From: Virgibacillus necropolis
GTDB lineage: Bacteria > Bacillota > Bacilli > Bacillales > Amphibacillaceae
NCBI RefSeq assembly: GCF_002224365.1
Contig: NZ_CP022437.1
Span: forward strand, 2,976,001 to 3,040,000
Reading direction: 5' to 3'
Length of the DNA: 64,000 nucleotides
Under the pieces are notes generated by a model that saw only the letters and a list, made by a program, of their open reading frames with translations, was not told the DNA's origin and searched no databases. Both the position numbers and the translations under genes were made by a program. The number at the start of each line of letters is the position of its first letter. Within the stretch, counting starts at the first letter, position 1. Positions 18,437-26,184 of the stretch are shown one piece after another.

Positions 18437-19624
18437 TTAATCGTTAATCTTTACTTTAGATATTCTGTCAGAGAGAGAGACAAATATTTTTTCAATGTCA
18501 GAATATGAAGGGACTTTCCTGTTTGTTGTTATCCCGTTTCCAGATAAAGCGTCTTCTATAAGAATAGGCATTGATTCACTAAGCAAATCTATATTTTTTA
18601 TATACTTTTGTGCAGCATCCCAAATCCCAAACTGTTCATTAAAATTTTCGATAAAATCTATTGATGATTGTGCAAGTTCACTTGGCTCTTTAGAAGAATC
18701 CTCGCCCAAAGCAATAGCGATTTCTTGATAACGATCTTCTGCATCCTTAATGCCGAATTGCATAACGTAAGGCAATAAAAGGGCTACACTCAAGCCATGA
18801 GGTATATGGAAACGGGTTCCTAATGCTCGTCCTGCAGCATGTGCTAAATTTGTTGAGGAATTGAAAAATGCAATCCCTGCATAGCAACTTGCCAAAATCA
18901 TATTTTCTCTTTCTTTCACATTCGAGCCATCTTCATATACTTTAGGGAGGGCCTCCCCTATCATTCGAATAGCCTTTAAAGCATATAAATCTGTCATTGC
19001 AGAAGAACGATTAGACACATAGGCTTCAATTGCGTGTGTTAAGGCATCTAGTCCAGTAAAAGCAGTGAAATGCTGTGGTAAACTAACCGTTAATTCAGGA
19101 TCTAATATTGCAGTATCCGGAATTAAATGTGGATGACCAGGATTCATTTTTACACCCGCTTTAATATCCGTGATTACCATAATCCCTGTTGCTTCCGAAC
19201 CAGTGCCAGCCGTTGTTGGAATTGCTATTAACGGCAATCGCTTTAAACGTGATTGGGACACTATGTTCGACCATTTCATTTCAGGATTTAATCCGAACAG
19301 TGAAACAGCTTTAGATATATCAATTGCACTACCTCCACCTATAGCGACCACACAGTCAGCATGCGAGCTTGCTAAACTATGAAGTGCAGCTTGAACATGG
19401 TCAACTGTTGGCTCCCCAGCATAATCACTGAATAATTCAAATTCCAACTGTTCCTGTTGTAGTATCCTTTGAACCTTTTCCTGAAGACTTACTGGGGCTT
19501 GTGCAAGAAATGCATCCATAATGATTAAAGGCTTTGATGCGCCGCTTGCAGAAATTATTTTCCCGAGTTGATTTATACAACCTGCGCCTATTTCAATTTG
19601 ATTTGGTAAAGACAGAGTAGCCAT
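18437..19624 (-). CDS. Iron-containing alcohol dehydrogenase, likely for a C2 sulfonate
   Basis: Group III (iron-type) NAD(P)-dependent alcohol dehydrogenase, 395 aa. The NAD-binding [13 protein letters not shown] lies near residue 97 and [12 protein letters not shown] near 137. Metal ligands are in [14 protein letters not shown] (near 195) and in [21 protein letters not shown] (near 260). Directly followed by xsc, its likely job is to interconvert isethionate and sulfoacetaldehyde, as iron-type sulfoacetaldehyde reductases do in other bacteria. With Xsc downstream, the oxidative direction (isethionate to sulfoacetaldehyde) makes most sense. The family assignment is seen; the substrate is inference. 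ATG 19624 lies behind AAGGAGGG. Confidence 0.85.
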   Translation of the reverse strand: MATLSLPNQIEIGAGCINQLGKIISASGASKPLIIMDAFLAQAPVSLQEKVQRILQQEQLEFELFSDYAGEPTVDHVQAALHSLASSHADCVVAIGGGSAIDISKAVSLFGLNPEMKWSNIVSQSRLKRLPLIAIPTTAGTGSEATGIMVITDIKAGVKMNPGHPHLIPDTAILDPELTVSLPQHFTAFTGLDALTHAIEAYVSNRSSAMTDLYALKAIRMIGEALPKVYEDGSNVKERENMILASCYAGIAFFNSSTNLAHAAGRALGTRFHIPHGLSVALLLPYVMQFGIKDAEDRYQEIAIALGEDSSKEPSELAQSSIDFIENFNEQFGIWDAAQKYIKNIDLLSESMPILIEDALSGNGITTNRKVPSYSDIEKIFVSLSDRISKVKIND

Positions 19625-19661
19625 TGGAAACCCTCCTTAGAATTACTTTTGATCCCTAACA

Positions 19662-19701
19662 TCTACATGACAGTACATTTCAGTATGTAACTACTTGTTA
19701 C
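19662..19701 (-). promoter_or_regulatory. Candidate operator region upstream of the sulfonate genes
   Basis: Holds a small inverted repeat (GTAAC-N5-GTTAC, 19687-19701) and, at 19662-19669, the octamer CATGTAGA on the minus strand. The same octamer occurs on the plus strand at 20588-20595, just upstream of the GntR regulator gene. UTRA-type GntR proteins often bind sites with a GTNTA-type core, so a shared operator is possible. Weak evidence. Confidence 0.3.
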
Positions 19702-19792
19702 TACCAGTTGTTTAAAGCAATTTAATCATATCATTTTAAAAATGTCAATATATTTTGCTAAATACAATTTTCAGTTTTCTGTTAAGATGGTT

Positions 19793-19831
19793 AAAAAACA
19801 AGCATTCCCTAGCTAAGGGGCAACTTGTTTT
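19793..19831 (-). terminator. Terminator of the GntR regulator gene
   Basis: Hairpin with arms AAACAAGTTGCCCC and GGGAATGCTTGTTT (one or two mismatches), followed by TTTTTAACC on the minus strand, 15 bases after the regulator stop. Confidence 0.75.
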
Positions 19832-19845
19832 CACTTAACCAAAAG

Positions 19846-20568
19846 TCATTCTCTTGTTCGCATCATTTCAATATTAAACGAATACATATCCGGTCTAAAT
19901 ATACTTTTTAGAAATTCTATTGGTTTACCGTTTGGATCGTATATTAAACGTTCACTAAGTAAAACACTTGATGATTCAGGGATATCTAGGCATTTTGAGT
20001 CCTGCTCTATAGCTTGACCACTTGTTATGGATTGCTTTGCTTTCCACAAATTAATCCCAAGTGAGGATTCAAGCACATCATATAAAACTGCCGAATCTAA
20101 ATCATATTTTTCAAGTTCATTTCCAATTTCAGTGGAGTAGTAATGTTTTTCTATAGCCATTGGGATGTCATCCGCAAACCTTAGTCTTTCAATTAAATAA
20201 AATTCCTCAACTTCGAGGACTTGTTTTATTTTTTCTGGAATTGATTTTTTACCGTAATAAAGTAATTTAGAACCCGGCTTCATTCCCATATTTTTTACCG
20301 TTTCTGTAAAACTACTAAATGACCCTAGCCAATCTTGTACTGGAACATTAGATATAAACGTCCCTTTCCCATGGCTTTTTTCTAAAATACCCTCATGTAC
20401 AAGCATTGATACAGCCATTCGCACAGTTGTCCTGCTAACCGAGTAATGTTCCATCAACTCCCGTTCACTCGGGATTTTCTTTTTGTAATAGCCATTCATA
20501 ATTTCATCTCTTAATATTTGTTTCAACTGAACATGTAATGGCACTGGACCATCAAATTCCAAGCTCAT
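19846..20568 (-). CDS. GntR-family regulator with UTRA domain (HutC type)
   Basis: Transcription regulator of 240 aa. The winged helix-turn-helix is at the start (PLHVQLKQILRDEI, then IPSERELMEHYSVSRTTVRM around residues 33-52), and a UTRA ligand-binding domain fills the rest (from about 90). The ATG at 20568 follows ATAGGAGGT; the ATG at 20598 has no site. It lies upstream of the alcohol dehydrogenase and xsc genes on the same strand, separated by its own terminator, and probably controls them in response to a sulfonate or its metabolite. Target and ligand are inferred from position only. Confidence 0.85.
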   Translation of the reverse strand: MSLEFDGPVPLHVQLKQILRDEIMNGYYKKKIPSERELMEHYSVSRTTVRMAVSMLVHEGILEKSHGKGTFISNVPVQDWLGSFSSFTETVKNMGMKPGSKLLYYGKKSIPEKIKQVLEVEEFYLIERLRFADDIPMAIEKHYYSTEIGNELEKYDLDSAVLYDVLESSLGINLWKAKQSITSGQAIEQDSKCLDIPESSSVLLSERLIYDPNGKPIEFLKSIFRPDMYSFNIEMMRTRE

Positions 20569-20816
20569 TGATAACCTCCTATAACGACATGTAGACACAA
20601 TTTGATATTAACTTAATTAAATCAGAGAATGAAATCATAGTCAATCTAGGAAGCGTGACTTTTGTCCCACTAATATATAAGGAGATTATTATAAATCGAA
20701 ATACTATCGCGATTGTATTTCAAAACTAACTCAAAGTTTACTTGGTTTTAACACTCTCTTAACTATTGTGTACTACTATTAAGTTGAAGAGAGCATATTT
20801 TCAATGGGGGTGCGCA

Positions 20817-20873
20817 ATGAAGTTTTTTATAAAAGTAAGTATCTGCTTTGTGGCTGTCATCTATTTATTTTAA
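20817..20873 (+). other. Very short hydrophobic ORF (18 codons)
   Basis: ATG 20817 follows GGGGGTG by five bases and opens an 18-codon frame starting MKFFIKVSICF: one membrane segment with no room for a mature domain. Upstream, 20764-20782 (ATTGTGTACTACTATTAAG) resembles the sequence upstream of the first lipoprotein gene. It could be a membrane micropeptide or the relic of a secreted-protein gene. The remaining sequence from 20569 to 21056 shows no other frame of interest. Confidence 0.2.
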
Positions 20874-20889
20874 CAAGAATTGGATGGGT

Positions 20890-20915
20890 AAAAAACACCT
20901 AACTAAGGCTAGGTG
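20890..20915 (-). terminator. Weak terminator downstream of the small gene at 21057
   Basis: The stem CACCTA / TAGGTG is followed on the minus strand by GTTTTTTAC. It lies about 140 bases after the small gene's stop. Confidence 0.5.
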
Positions 20916-21056
20916 ACGATTTAAAAAGGTAGTTACTTTAGCAATCCACTACCCCGTCTGTTACAACAACTATTCTGTTTTTGAATTTCATAAAAAATCA
21001 CTTCACTGTCCTATAAAAATATAAATAAAGTCTCTTATTCTGGAATTTACCCCACA

Positions 21057-21239
21057 TCAAGTATTTTCGATATCATTTTTCCATTTCTTCAATCCCGATA
21101 CTACTTCATGAAAATACTCATTAAATGGGTAAGAAGATGATAGTTGATCAAACTCATCTTCATTAATCTGTCTAATTTCTTCTTCAAGCTTATCTAGTTC
21201 ATCTATTGATCCATTTAATAATTGAACAATTCTATCCAT
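21057..21239 (-). CDS. Small acidic protein of unknown function (60 aa)
   Basis: A 60-residue frame with a very good ribosome site (TAGGAGGGG, 8 bases before ATG 21239). The product is soluble, acidic and likely helical: its first half is a heptad-like stretch rich in Leu, Glu and Asp (LLNGSIDELDKLEEEIRQI), then an aromatic part with Phe, Tyr and Trp. It has no signal peptide, Cys pair or DNA-binding motif that I can recognise. It stands alone between the sulfonate and acyl-CoA regions, with a weak terminator downstream. I do not recognise the family. Confidence 0.6.
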   Translation of the reverse strand: MDRIVQLLNGSIDELDKLEEEIRQINEDEFDQLSSSYPFNEYFHEVVSGLKKWKNDIENT

Positions 21240-21289
21240 AAGATACCCCTCCTACTACTCCTTTTTTGATACTCCCTCTTTATATATTT

Positions 21290-21360
21290 ATAGAGGATGT
21301 TCAAAAAGTCACCAAATGATAAATGGCGAATCTCTTCGTTACTCGGTTTTTCTGATCCTC
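21290..21360. repeat. Possible fragment of a Bacillaceae intergenic repeat
   Basis: The sequence from GAGGATGTTCAAAAAGTC through CTTCGTTACTCGG resembles a dispersed intergenic element I associate with Bacillaceae genomes. Only this one copy is in the window, so the call rests on recollection of the family and needs a genome self-search. Confidence 0.25.
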
Positions 21361-21363
21361 CTT

Positions 21364-22143
21364 CTATCTTCCTTTAAAGTTTGGCTCTCTTTTTTCAAAA
21401 AAAGCTTTCACACCTTCTGTAAAATCCTCTGTTTGAAAACAGATATCTTGACCTTGTGCTTCCAATTCTAATAAAGTTTTCAAATTACGATTTAAATGCT
21501 GATTCATTATTTTCTTTGTCATACCAATAGAAATAGGAGACTTTTTTGTTAATCTTTCTGCAATTACCATTGTTTCTTCCAACAATTCATTGGCAGGCAC
21601 AATGCGATTAACAATTCCCAACTGTTTAGCCTCATTTGCAGAAATTCGGTCACCCAAAAACATCAACTCTTTTGCTTGTTGAGTACCTATTAAAGCTGGA
21701 AGAAAGTGCATCGCCGCGAAATCTGGAATTAAGCCAACATTAACAAAGCTTTGTACAAAAAATGCTTGATCAGAGGCGACAATTAAATCACAAAGTAATG
21801 TAAGACTAAATCCTGCTCCAGCAGCTGCTCCGTTGACAGCAGCAATAATTGGCTTCTCAACTTCTAGCATCTTCATAATTAAGGGGTGCGAAGCTTGTAA
21901 TCTCCGTCTACCTTCAAGTGGCTTCATCCCTTGTAATGCTGAAAGATCACCTCCAGCTGAAAATGCTTTCCCTTCTCCTGTTAGAATAATGCATTTGACC
22001 TTCTCATCTTGTTCTGCTTGCTCCAATGCCTCATTTAGCTCTATCCTCATCTCCATAACTAAGGCGTTGCGTTTGTTGGGCTCATTCAATCGGATTATGT
22101 ATGTGCTCTCTTTTCTTTCTACTAAAAGTGATTTAAACTTCAT
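21364..22143 (-). CDS. Enoyl-CoA hydratase/isomerase family protein (PaaG-like)
   Basis: Crotonase-fold protein of 259 aa, last gene of the acyl-CoA operon. The oxyanion-hole parts are clear: AFSAGGDLSALQG near residue 60 and NGAAAGAGFSLTLLCDLIVAS near 104. The first catalytic Glu of true enoyl-CoA hydratases (in the PE of GQPEI) is replaced: here the segment reads FVQSFVNVGLIPDFAA, with an Asp where PaaG and delta3,delta2-enoyl-CoA isomerases have theirs. It is thus more likely to move a double bond or isomerise a ring intermediate than to hydrate. The MaoC pair upstream could then do the hydration. ATG 22143 follows AAAAAAGGGGT. Confidence 0.85.
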   Translation of the reverse strand: MKFKSLLVERKESTYIIRLNEPNKRNALVMEMRIELNEALEQAEQDEKVKCIILTGEGKAFSAGGDLSALQGMKPLEGRRRLQASHPLIMKMLEVEKPIIAAVNGAAAGAGFSLTLLCDLIVASDQAFFVQSFVNVGLIPDFAAMHFLPALIGTQQAKELMFLGDRISANEAKQLGIVNRIVPANELLEETMVIAERLTKKSPISIGMTKKIMNQHLNRNLKTLLELEAQGQDICFQTEDFTEGVKAFFEKREPNFKGR

Positions 22144-22244
22144 ATTAAAAACCCCTTTTTCTTAAATCTATCTATTTTTATGCTTTTAGAAAAATCTTAC
22201 GTTTATTTTGATGAGTGGTATCATTTGAATATAATGATTAGTAA

Positions 22245-22284
22245 GTTCTTCTTCAGATTCGTTCCGTTTCGTCTGAAGAAGAAC
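22245..22284. repeat. Strong inverted repeat between maoC and the crotonase gene
   Basis: Perfect 13-base arms (GTTCTTCTTCAGA / TCTGAAGAAGAAC) with a 14-base loop in the 178-base gap between the two operon genes. There is no T-run on either strand, so it may act as an mRNA-stabilising or processing hairpin, or as a weak terminator. Confidence 0.6.
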
Positions 22285-22321
22285 GTAACATGTTTGTTTT
22301 AATGTTATACATCGATGCAGG

Positions 22322-22726
22322 CTATTTATATGTTAAAAATTTTACTTTCCCTTTGATAACTTCTTTTCCATCTTGATTGATAGCATACACTTTAAAATCC
22401 ATATGTGTTTCCCTTACATCCTGCACGATTGCTTTTAGTGTAAGGACATCGTTTAGAAAAACCATTCCTTTAAATCGGATTGTATAATCTTGAATAAAAC
22501 CGTCTTCATAATAAGGAGTGAAAAGTTTCGCCAAGTTTCCCATCGTCCACATCCCGTGCGCTATAATTCCCGGTAATCCCGTTTTCTTCGCTTCGTCATC
22601 GATTGTGTGAATAGGGTTATAATCTCCTGATGCGCCTGCATATTTAATCAAATCAAGTCTAGATACAGGTTCAAGTATTACATCTTCAAGTGATTCGCCA
22701 TTTTGTAAATCTGTTAAACTTTTCAA
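22322..22726 (-). CDS. MaoC-like hydratase/dehydratase, catalytic half
   Basis: Hotdog-fold protein of 134 aa. It carries the hydratase 2 signature YAGASGDYNPIHTIDD (residues 30-45), with the catalytic Asp and His of R-specific enoyl-CoA hydratases, then IAHGMWTMGNLAKL. It overlaps the preceding MaoC-type gene by four bases (ATGA), which strongly suggests a heterodimer like HadA/HadB, in which one partner holds the active site. The expected reaction is hydration of a trans-2-enoyl-CoA to the R-3-hydroxyacyl-CoA. The short-chain dehydrogenase upstream could then oxidise it. This is the active half of the pair. Confidence 0.85.
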   Translation of the reverse strand: MKSLTDLQNGESLEDVILEPVSRLDLIKYAGASGDYNPIHTIDDEAKKTGLPGIIAHGMWTMGNLAKLFTPYYEDGFIQDYTIRFKGMVFLNDVLTLKAIVQDVRETHMDFKVYAINQDGKEVIKGKVKFLTYK

Positions 22727-23160
22727 AGCTTCATCACCTTCCTTACAGCTTCCGTTATAATGATAACCTGCTCTGACGAAAAGATAGTTTCTCCTTTAGG
22801 GTCTTCGCCACATCTATTTAATACGAAAAATCCCATTCCTTTTTTCTCATAATAATCCTTCACTTCGGTATAACAATAAATCTCTTCACCTACCATTAAT
22901 GGTCTCTCATAATGATAGGTTTGCTCCCCGTGAATGAGCCCTTTATTTGGGAGTTCTAGTCCATCAACCTCTCCATAATCAAAGACCCTAGGAAAGGTTG
23001 GCGGTGCAATATTAATGCCATACCTTGACTTTCTTCCAAACTCTTCATCTATAAAAATAGGATGTGAATCGCCAATCGATTCAGCAAACTTTTTCACCAA
23101 GCCTCTTTCAACTATATTTTTAACCTTATCGGAGCGTTTTCCAATTGATTCGGTCAACAT
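22723..23160 (-). CDS. MaoC N-terminal-domain protein, partner half
   Basis: A 145-residue hotdog protein of the MaoC_dehydrat_N/FAS1-like type. It begins with a region like that of HadA (VKKFAESIGDSHPIFIDEEFGRKSRYG), followed by a segment like APPTFPRVFDYGE. The gene overlaps its catalytic partner by four bases, so the two chains are made in equal amounts. In such heterodimers this half shapes the acyl-binding tunnel. The sequence GDSHPIF keeps a His but not the Asn-Pro-Ile-His arrangement of the active half. ATG 23160 follows AGAAGGAGATG. Confidence 0.8.
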   Translation of the reverse strand: MLTESIGKRSDKVKNIVERGLVKKFAESIGDSHPIFIDEEFGRKSRYGINIAPPTFPRVFDYGEVDGLELPNKGLIHGEQTYHYERPLMVGEEIYCYTEVKDYYEKKGMGFFVLNRCGEDPKGETIFSSEQVIIITEAVRKVMKL

Positions 23161-23193
23161 ACTTATACATCTCCTTCTACTACTAAGTAAGAT

Positions 23194-23958
23194 TTAATCT
23201 TTTGGTCCTCCAGCTACATAGATTACTTGACCATTAACGAATGAGGATCGCTCATCTGCGAAAAAGGCAACAGCATTTGCAATGTCTGCTGGTTTTCCAC
23301 TCCTATTAACAGGGATATTTTTTACACTTGCTTTTACTAGTTCATCAAATGTAATGCCAATTCTTTGGGCCGTTATTTTTGTCATTTCCGTCTCAATGAA
23401 CCCTGGGGCAACAGCATTTACGGTGATACCAAATTTACCGAGTTCAATGGCAAGCGTTTTTGTTAAACCTTGTAATCCCGCTTTAGCAGTTGCATAGTTT
23501 GCTTGCCCACGATTACCTAAAGCAGACGTTGATGAGATGTTAATGATTCGTCCGTATTTATTGTTTACCATATGTTTCTGGGCAGCACGTGCAGCATTAA
23601 ATGAACCTTTTAAATGGACGTCCATTACTTGCTGCCAGTCACTATCCGTCATTTTAAATAATAGGTTATCACGAAGAATGCCAGCATTATTAACAAGGAC
23701 ATCGAGAGACCCAAATGTTTTAACAACTTCTTCCATGGCTGCCTCTACTTCTTCTGCATGAACCACATTAGCAACTTTCGTATATACTTCATAACCTTGA
23801 GCTTTTAATTCCTCCGCTGCCTCACCTAGAGCTTCTTCATTTATATCAATAATCGCTACCTTTGCTCCTTCTTCAGCAAAGCTTTGAATAATTCCTCTAC
23901 CTATTCCACGACTACCACCTGTTACGAACGCTACTTGACCTTCAAATCTACCTGTCAT
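23194..23958 (-). CDS. Short-chain dehydrogenase, FabG-like 3-hydroxyacyl-CoA dehydrogenase
   Basis: Classical SDR of 254 aa. Cofactor loop TGGSRGIGRG is near residue 14, NNAG near 91, catalytic Ser in ISSTSALGN near 142, and YATAK near 155. ATG 23958 is preferred because it follows TGGAGGAATTATTT; the upstream ATG (23973) overlaps the ribosome site. It is probably not the fatty acid synthesis reductase but a catabolic R-3-hydroxyacyl-CoA dehydrogenase, since the neighbours are a split MaoC hydratase, a thiolase and an acyl-CoA dehydrogenase. An Asp at the end of beta strand 2 (VAIIDINEE) predicts NAD rather than NADP. Confidence 0.87.
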   Translation of the reverse strand: MTGRFEGQVAFVTGGSRGIGRGIIQSFAEEGAKVAIIDINEEALGEAAEELKAQGYEVYTKVANVVHAEEVEAAMEEVVKTFGSLDVLVNNAGILRDNLLFKMTDSDWQQVMDVHLKGSFNAARAAQKHMVNNKYGRIINISSTSALGNRGQANYATAKAGLQGLTKTLAIELGKFGITVNAVAPGFIETEMTKITAQRIGITFDELVKASVKNIPVNRSGKPADIANAVAFFADERSSFVNGQVIYVAGGPKD

Positions 23959-24000
23959 AAATAATTCCTCCATTTTATACTTATTATTGTCTAGAAATAA

Positions 24001-24405
24001 TTAAACGTCTCTTATCAATTTATACGTTCCAACTCCTTTAGCTATCATATCCCCGCCTGCACTAAGTAGTTCACCCTCCGCAGTTACCGTTCGATATCCT
24101 TGTTGTATAATTCTACCATTGGCAAATACATCACCATTTTTAATCGGAGTAAGATAATTGACGTTTAGGTTCATCGTTGCACAGCGTGTTTTGGTTGTTG
24201 ACCTGATAGCCATCCCCAAGACCATGTCCAGCATTGTCGCATGAACCCCTCCATGCAGAGTTCCATTTACATTTAAGAGCTGCTGTATAATTGGGAGTTT
24301 GAGAAGAACATTGCCTTCTTGAAAACGAATGATTTCAAATCCAATATGAGAAAAGATTGGACTTGCTTCAAAGCTTTCACGTACTTCATCTATTAGCTTA
24401 GGCAA
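24001..24405 (-). CDS. PaaI-family hotdog thioesterase
   Basis: 134 aa, TTG start at 24405 behind GGAAGGAG. The hotdog core LNVNGTLHGGVHATMLDMVLGMA (around residues 42-64) has the HGG motif and an Asp, typical of PaaI and YdiI acyl-CoA thioesterases. It should release stalled acyl-CoA intermediates and recover CoA. A second, more divergent hotdog gene lies directly upstream. The substrate is not predictable from the sequence. Confidence 0.82.
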   Translation of the reverse strand: MPKLIDEVRESFEASPIFSHIGFEIIRFQEGNVLLKLPIIQQLLNVNGTLHGGVHATMLDMVLGMAIRSTTKTRCATMNLNVNYLTPIKNGDVFANGRIIQQGYRTVTAEGELLSAGGDMIAKGVGTYKLIRDV

Positions 24406-24433
24406 ATCAATCGCTCCTTCCTGATTATCTTCA

Positions 24434-24835
24434 TTAAAAATTTGGCCTACTTGTAGAAATTGCTTTAAAAGTTCCGATGCCCTTCGCTACTGTATTCTTA
24501 CTTTTATCAATGACGTACCCTTCACCAGTGAACATTTTCCCGTCTCTATAAGTGATAGAAGCAAATGCCGTGTATGGTCCCTTATTCGTTAAATCAAAAT
24601 ACGTGAAGTTCAAATTCACTGTAGTTGTAGGTATACCAATAGAGGCAATAGTTGAGCCAATAACGATGTCAATCATGCTTGCAAATACACCGGAAGGGAT
24701 CGTTCCATCTCCAACTAATAGGTTTTCATTCATATTTAGTCCTATAACAACGTCGCCTTGTTCACTTTTGTGCTTTGCATAACCAATATGTTCAAAAAAA
24801 GAAGAGTGATCCTTGTTAGCTTCAGAATTATCCAC
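24434..24835 (-). CDS. Hotdog-fold thioesterase-like protein, divergent
   Basis: 133 aa, GTG start at 24835 behind GGAAGGAGC. The fold is like that of the neighbouring PaaI protein, with TIPSGVFASMIDIVIGSTIAS in place of the HGG-containing helix. The His-Gly-Gly is replaced by PSG, but the Asp is kept (MIDIV). It may have a different substrate, or be a non-catalytic partner of the neighbouring protein, given that the genes are adjacent (28 bases apart). It belongs to the acyl-CoA operon by strand and spacing. Confidence 0.72.
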   Translation of the reverse strand: MDNSEANKDHSSFFEHIGYAKHKSEQGDVVIGLNMNENLLVGDGTIPSGVFASMIDIVIGSTIASIGIPTTTVNLNFTYFDLTNKGPYTAFASITYRDGKMFTGEGYVIDKSKNTVAKGIGTFKAISTSRPNF

Positions 24836-24882
24836 GAGTGATTTGCTCCTTCCCAGCTTTACTAAGTGTACTGTAAATATTT

Positions 24883-26067
24883 TTACAAGCGCTCAATCAT
24901 CATGGCCATTCCTTGTCCTCCACCAGCACATAAGGTAGCTATACCCAAATGCTCTTTCCTTCTTATCAACTCATGTAAAAGGGTAGTAACGATTCTAGCA
25001 CCACTTGCACCAACAGGATGTCCGAGCGCTATCGCTCCACCATTAACGTTCACCTTTTCTGGATTAAGCGAAAGTTCGCGTATAACCGCCAACGATTGGG
25101 ACGCAAATGCTTCATTTAATTCAATTAAATCCACATCTTCCATTTGTTTCGATGTTCTTTTTAGCAGCTTATTAACAGCTGGAACAGGACCAATTCCCAT
25201 CACTTGTGGCGCGACACCAGCTGTTGCCCAGTCAATAATACGTGCGAGAGGCTTGAGTCCTAATGCTTTTGCTTTTGATTCCTTCATAATTACTAAAGAC
25301 GCGGCACCATCATTGCGCCCGCATGTATTTCCAGCAGTGACTGTTCCATTTTCCTTGAATGCAGGTCGTAATTTTGCTAATTTTTCTATGGTTGTTTCTG
25401 GACGAGGATGTTCATCAGAATCAACAGAGAAAGTTTTCTTCCTTTCTGTTACTTGGACAGGAACAATTTCATTCTTGAATCTTCCCTCATTAATTGCCTC
25501 ATATGCTCGTCGCTGGCTTTCTATTGCAAAAGCATCCTGACCTTCTCTTGAAACTTGATACCTTTCCGCAACGTTTTCGGCAGTCATCCCCATTCCTAAA
25601 TTTTTTCCGTACATTTCCTTAGGTTGCTGTCCAGCTTCTACATTTGAGTCAACTAAAGTCGTTTTATCGCCCCCAAATCGTGAATTTCTAAGGTAAATAG
25701 GCGAACGACTCATACTTTCCGTGCCACCTGCGACTACAATTTCGGCTTGATCAAAGAAAATCTGCTGAACGCCTGAAGCTATTGCCTGCATTCCAGAGGC
25801 ACATAACCGATTGACTGTGTATGCAGGGGATGATTCTGGAATTCCTGCTCGTAATGCAGCAACTCTTCCGATATTTGATGATTCCGTAGTTTGGCGAACT
25901 TCACCCATAATTGCTTCATCCACTTGTTCTGGCGATATGCCAGCACGATTTATTGCTTCCTCAATCGTAAGCGATGCTAAATGACCAGAGCTTACTCCTT
26001 TTAGTGAGCCTCCATAAGCGCCAATTGGTGTCCGAACAGCACTAACAATAACAATACTCTCTTTCAT
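24883..26067 (-). CDS. Acetyl-CoA acyltransferase (thiolase)
   Basis: Thiolase of 394 aa for the last step of a beta-oxidation-like pathway, or for acetoacetyl-CoA. The nucleophile is Cys89 in [12 protein letters not shown]. The C-terminal motifs are [17 protein letters not shown] (His) and [11 protein letters not shown] (second Cys). The ATG at 26067 follows GGAGG by 9 bases; the ATG at 26076 directly abuts the site. The sequence resembles acetyl-CoA acetyltransferases and PaaJ-like enzymes, and chain-length preference cannot be read. It sits in the operon between the ligase and the two hotdog genes. Confidence 0.9.
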   Translation of the reverse strand: MKESIVIVSAVRTPIGAYGGSLKGVSSGHLASLTIEEAINRAGISPEQVDEAIMGEVRQTTESSNIGRVAALRAGIPESSPAYTVNRLCASGMQAIASGVQQIFFDQAEIVVAGGTESMSRSPIYLRNSRFGGDKTTLVDSNVEAGQQPKEMYGKNLGMGMTAENVAERYQVSREGQDAFAIESQRRAYEAINEGRFKNEIVPVQVTERKKTFSVDSDEHPRPETTIEKLAKLRPAFKENGTVTAGNTCGRNDGAASLVIMKESKAKALGLKPLARIIDWATAGVAPQVMGIGPVPAVNKLLKRTSKQMEDVDLIELNEAFASQSLAVIRELSLNPEKVNVNGGAIALGHPVGASGARIVTTLLHELIRRKEHLGIATLCAGGGQGMAMMIERL

Positions 26068-26184
26068 ATGTACCATCCTCCATATCCCTGCATTTAGCTA
26101 TACTCTTTTTTTGAATTTCCGATGTTCCACCATAAATTATTTTAACTATATTGATAAAATCCTTTTCCCTTTTCATGCCCAAAA

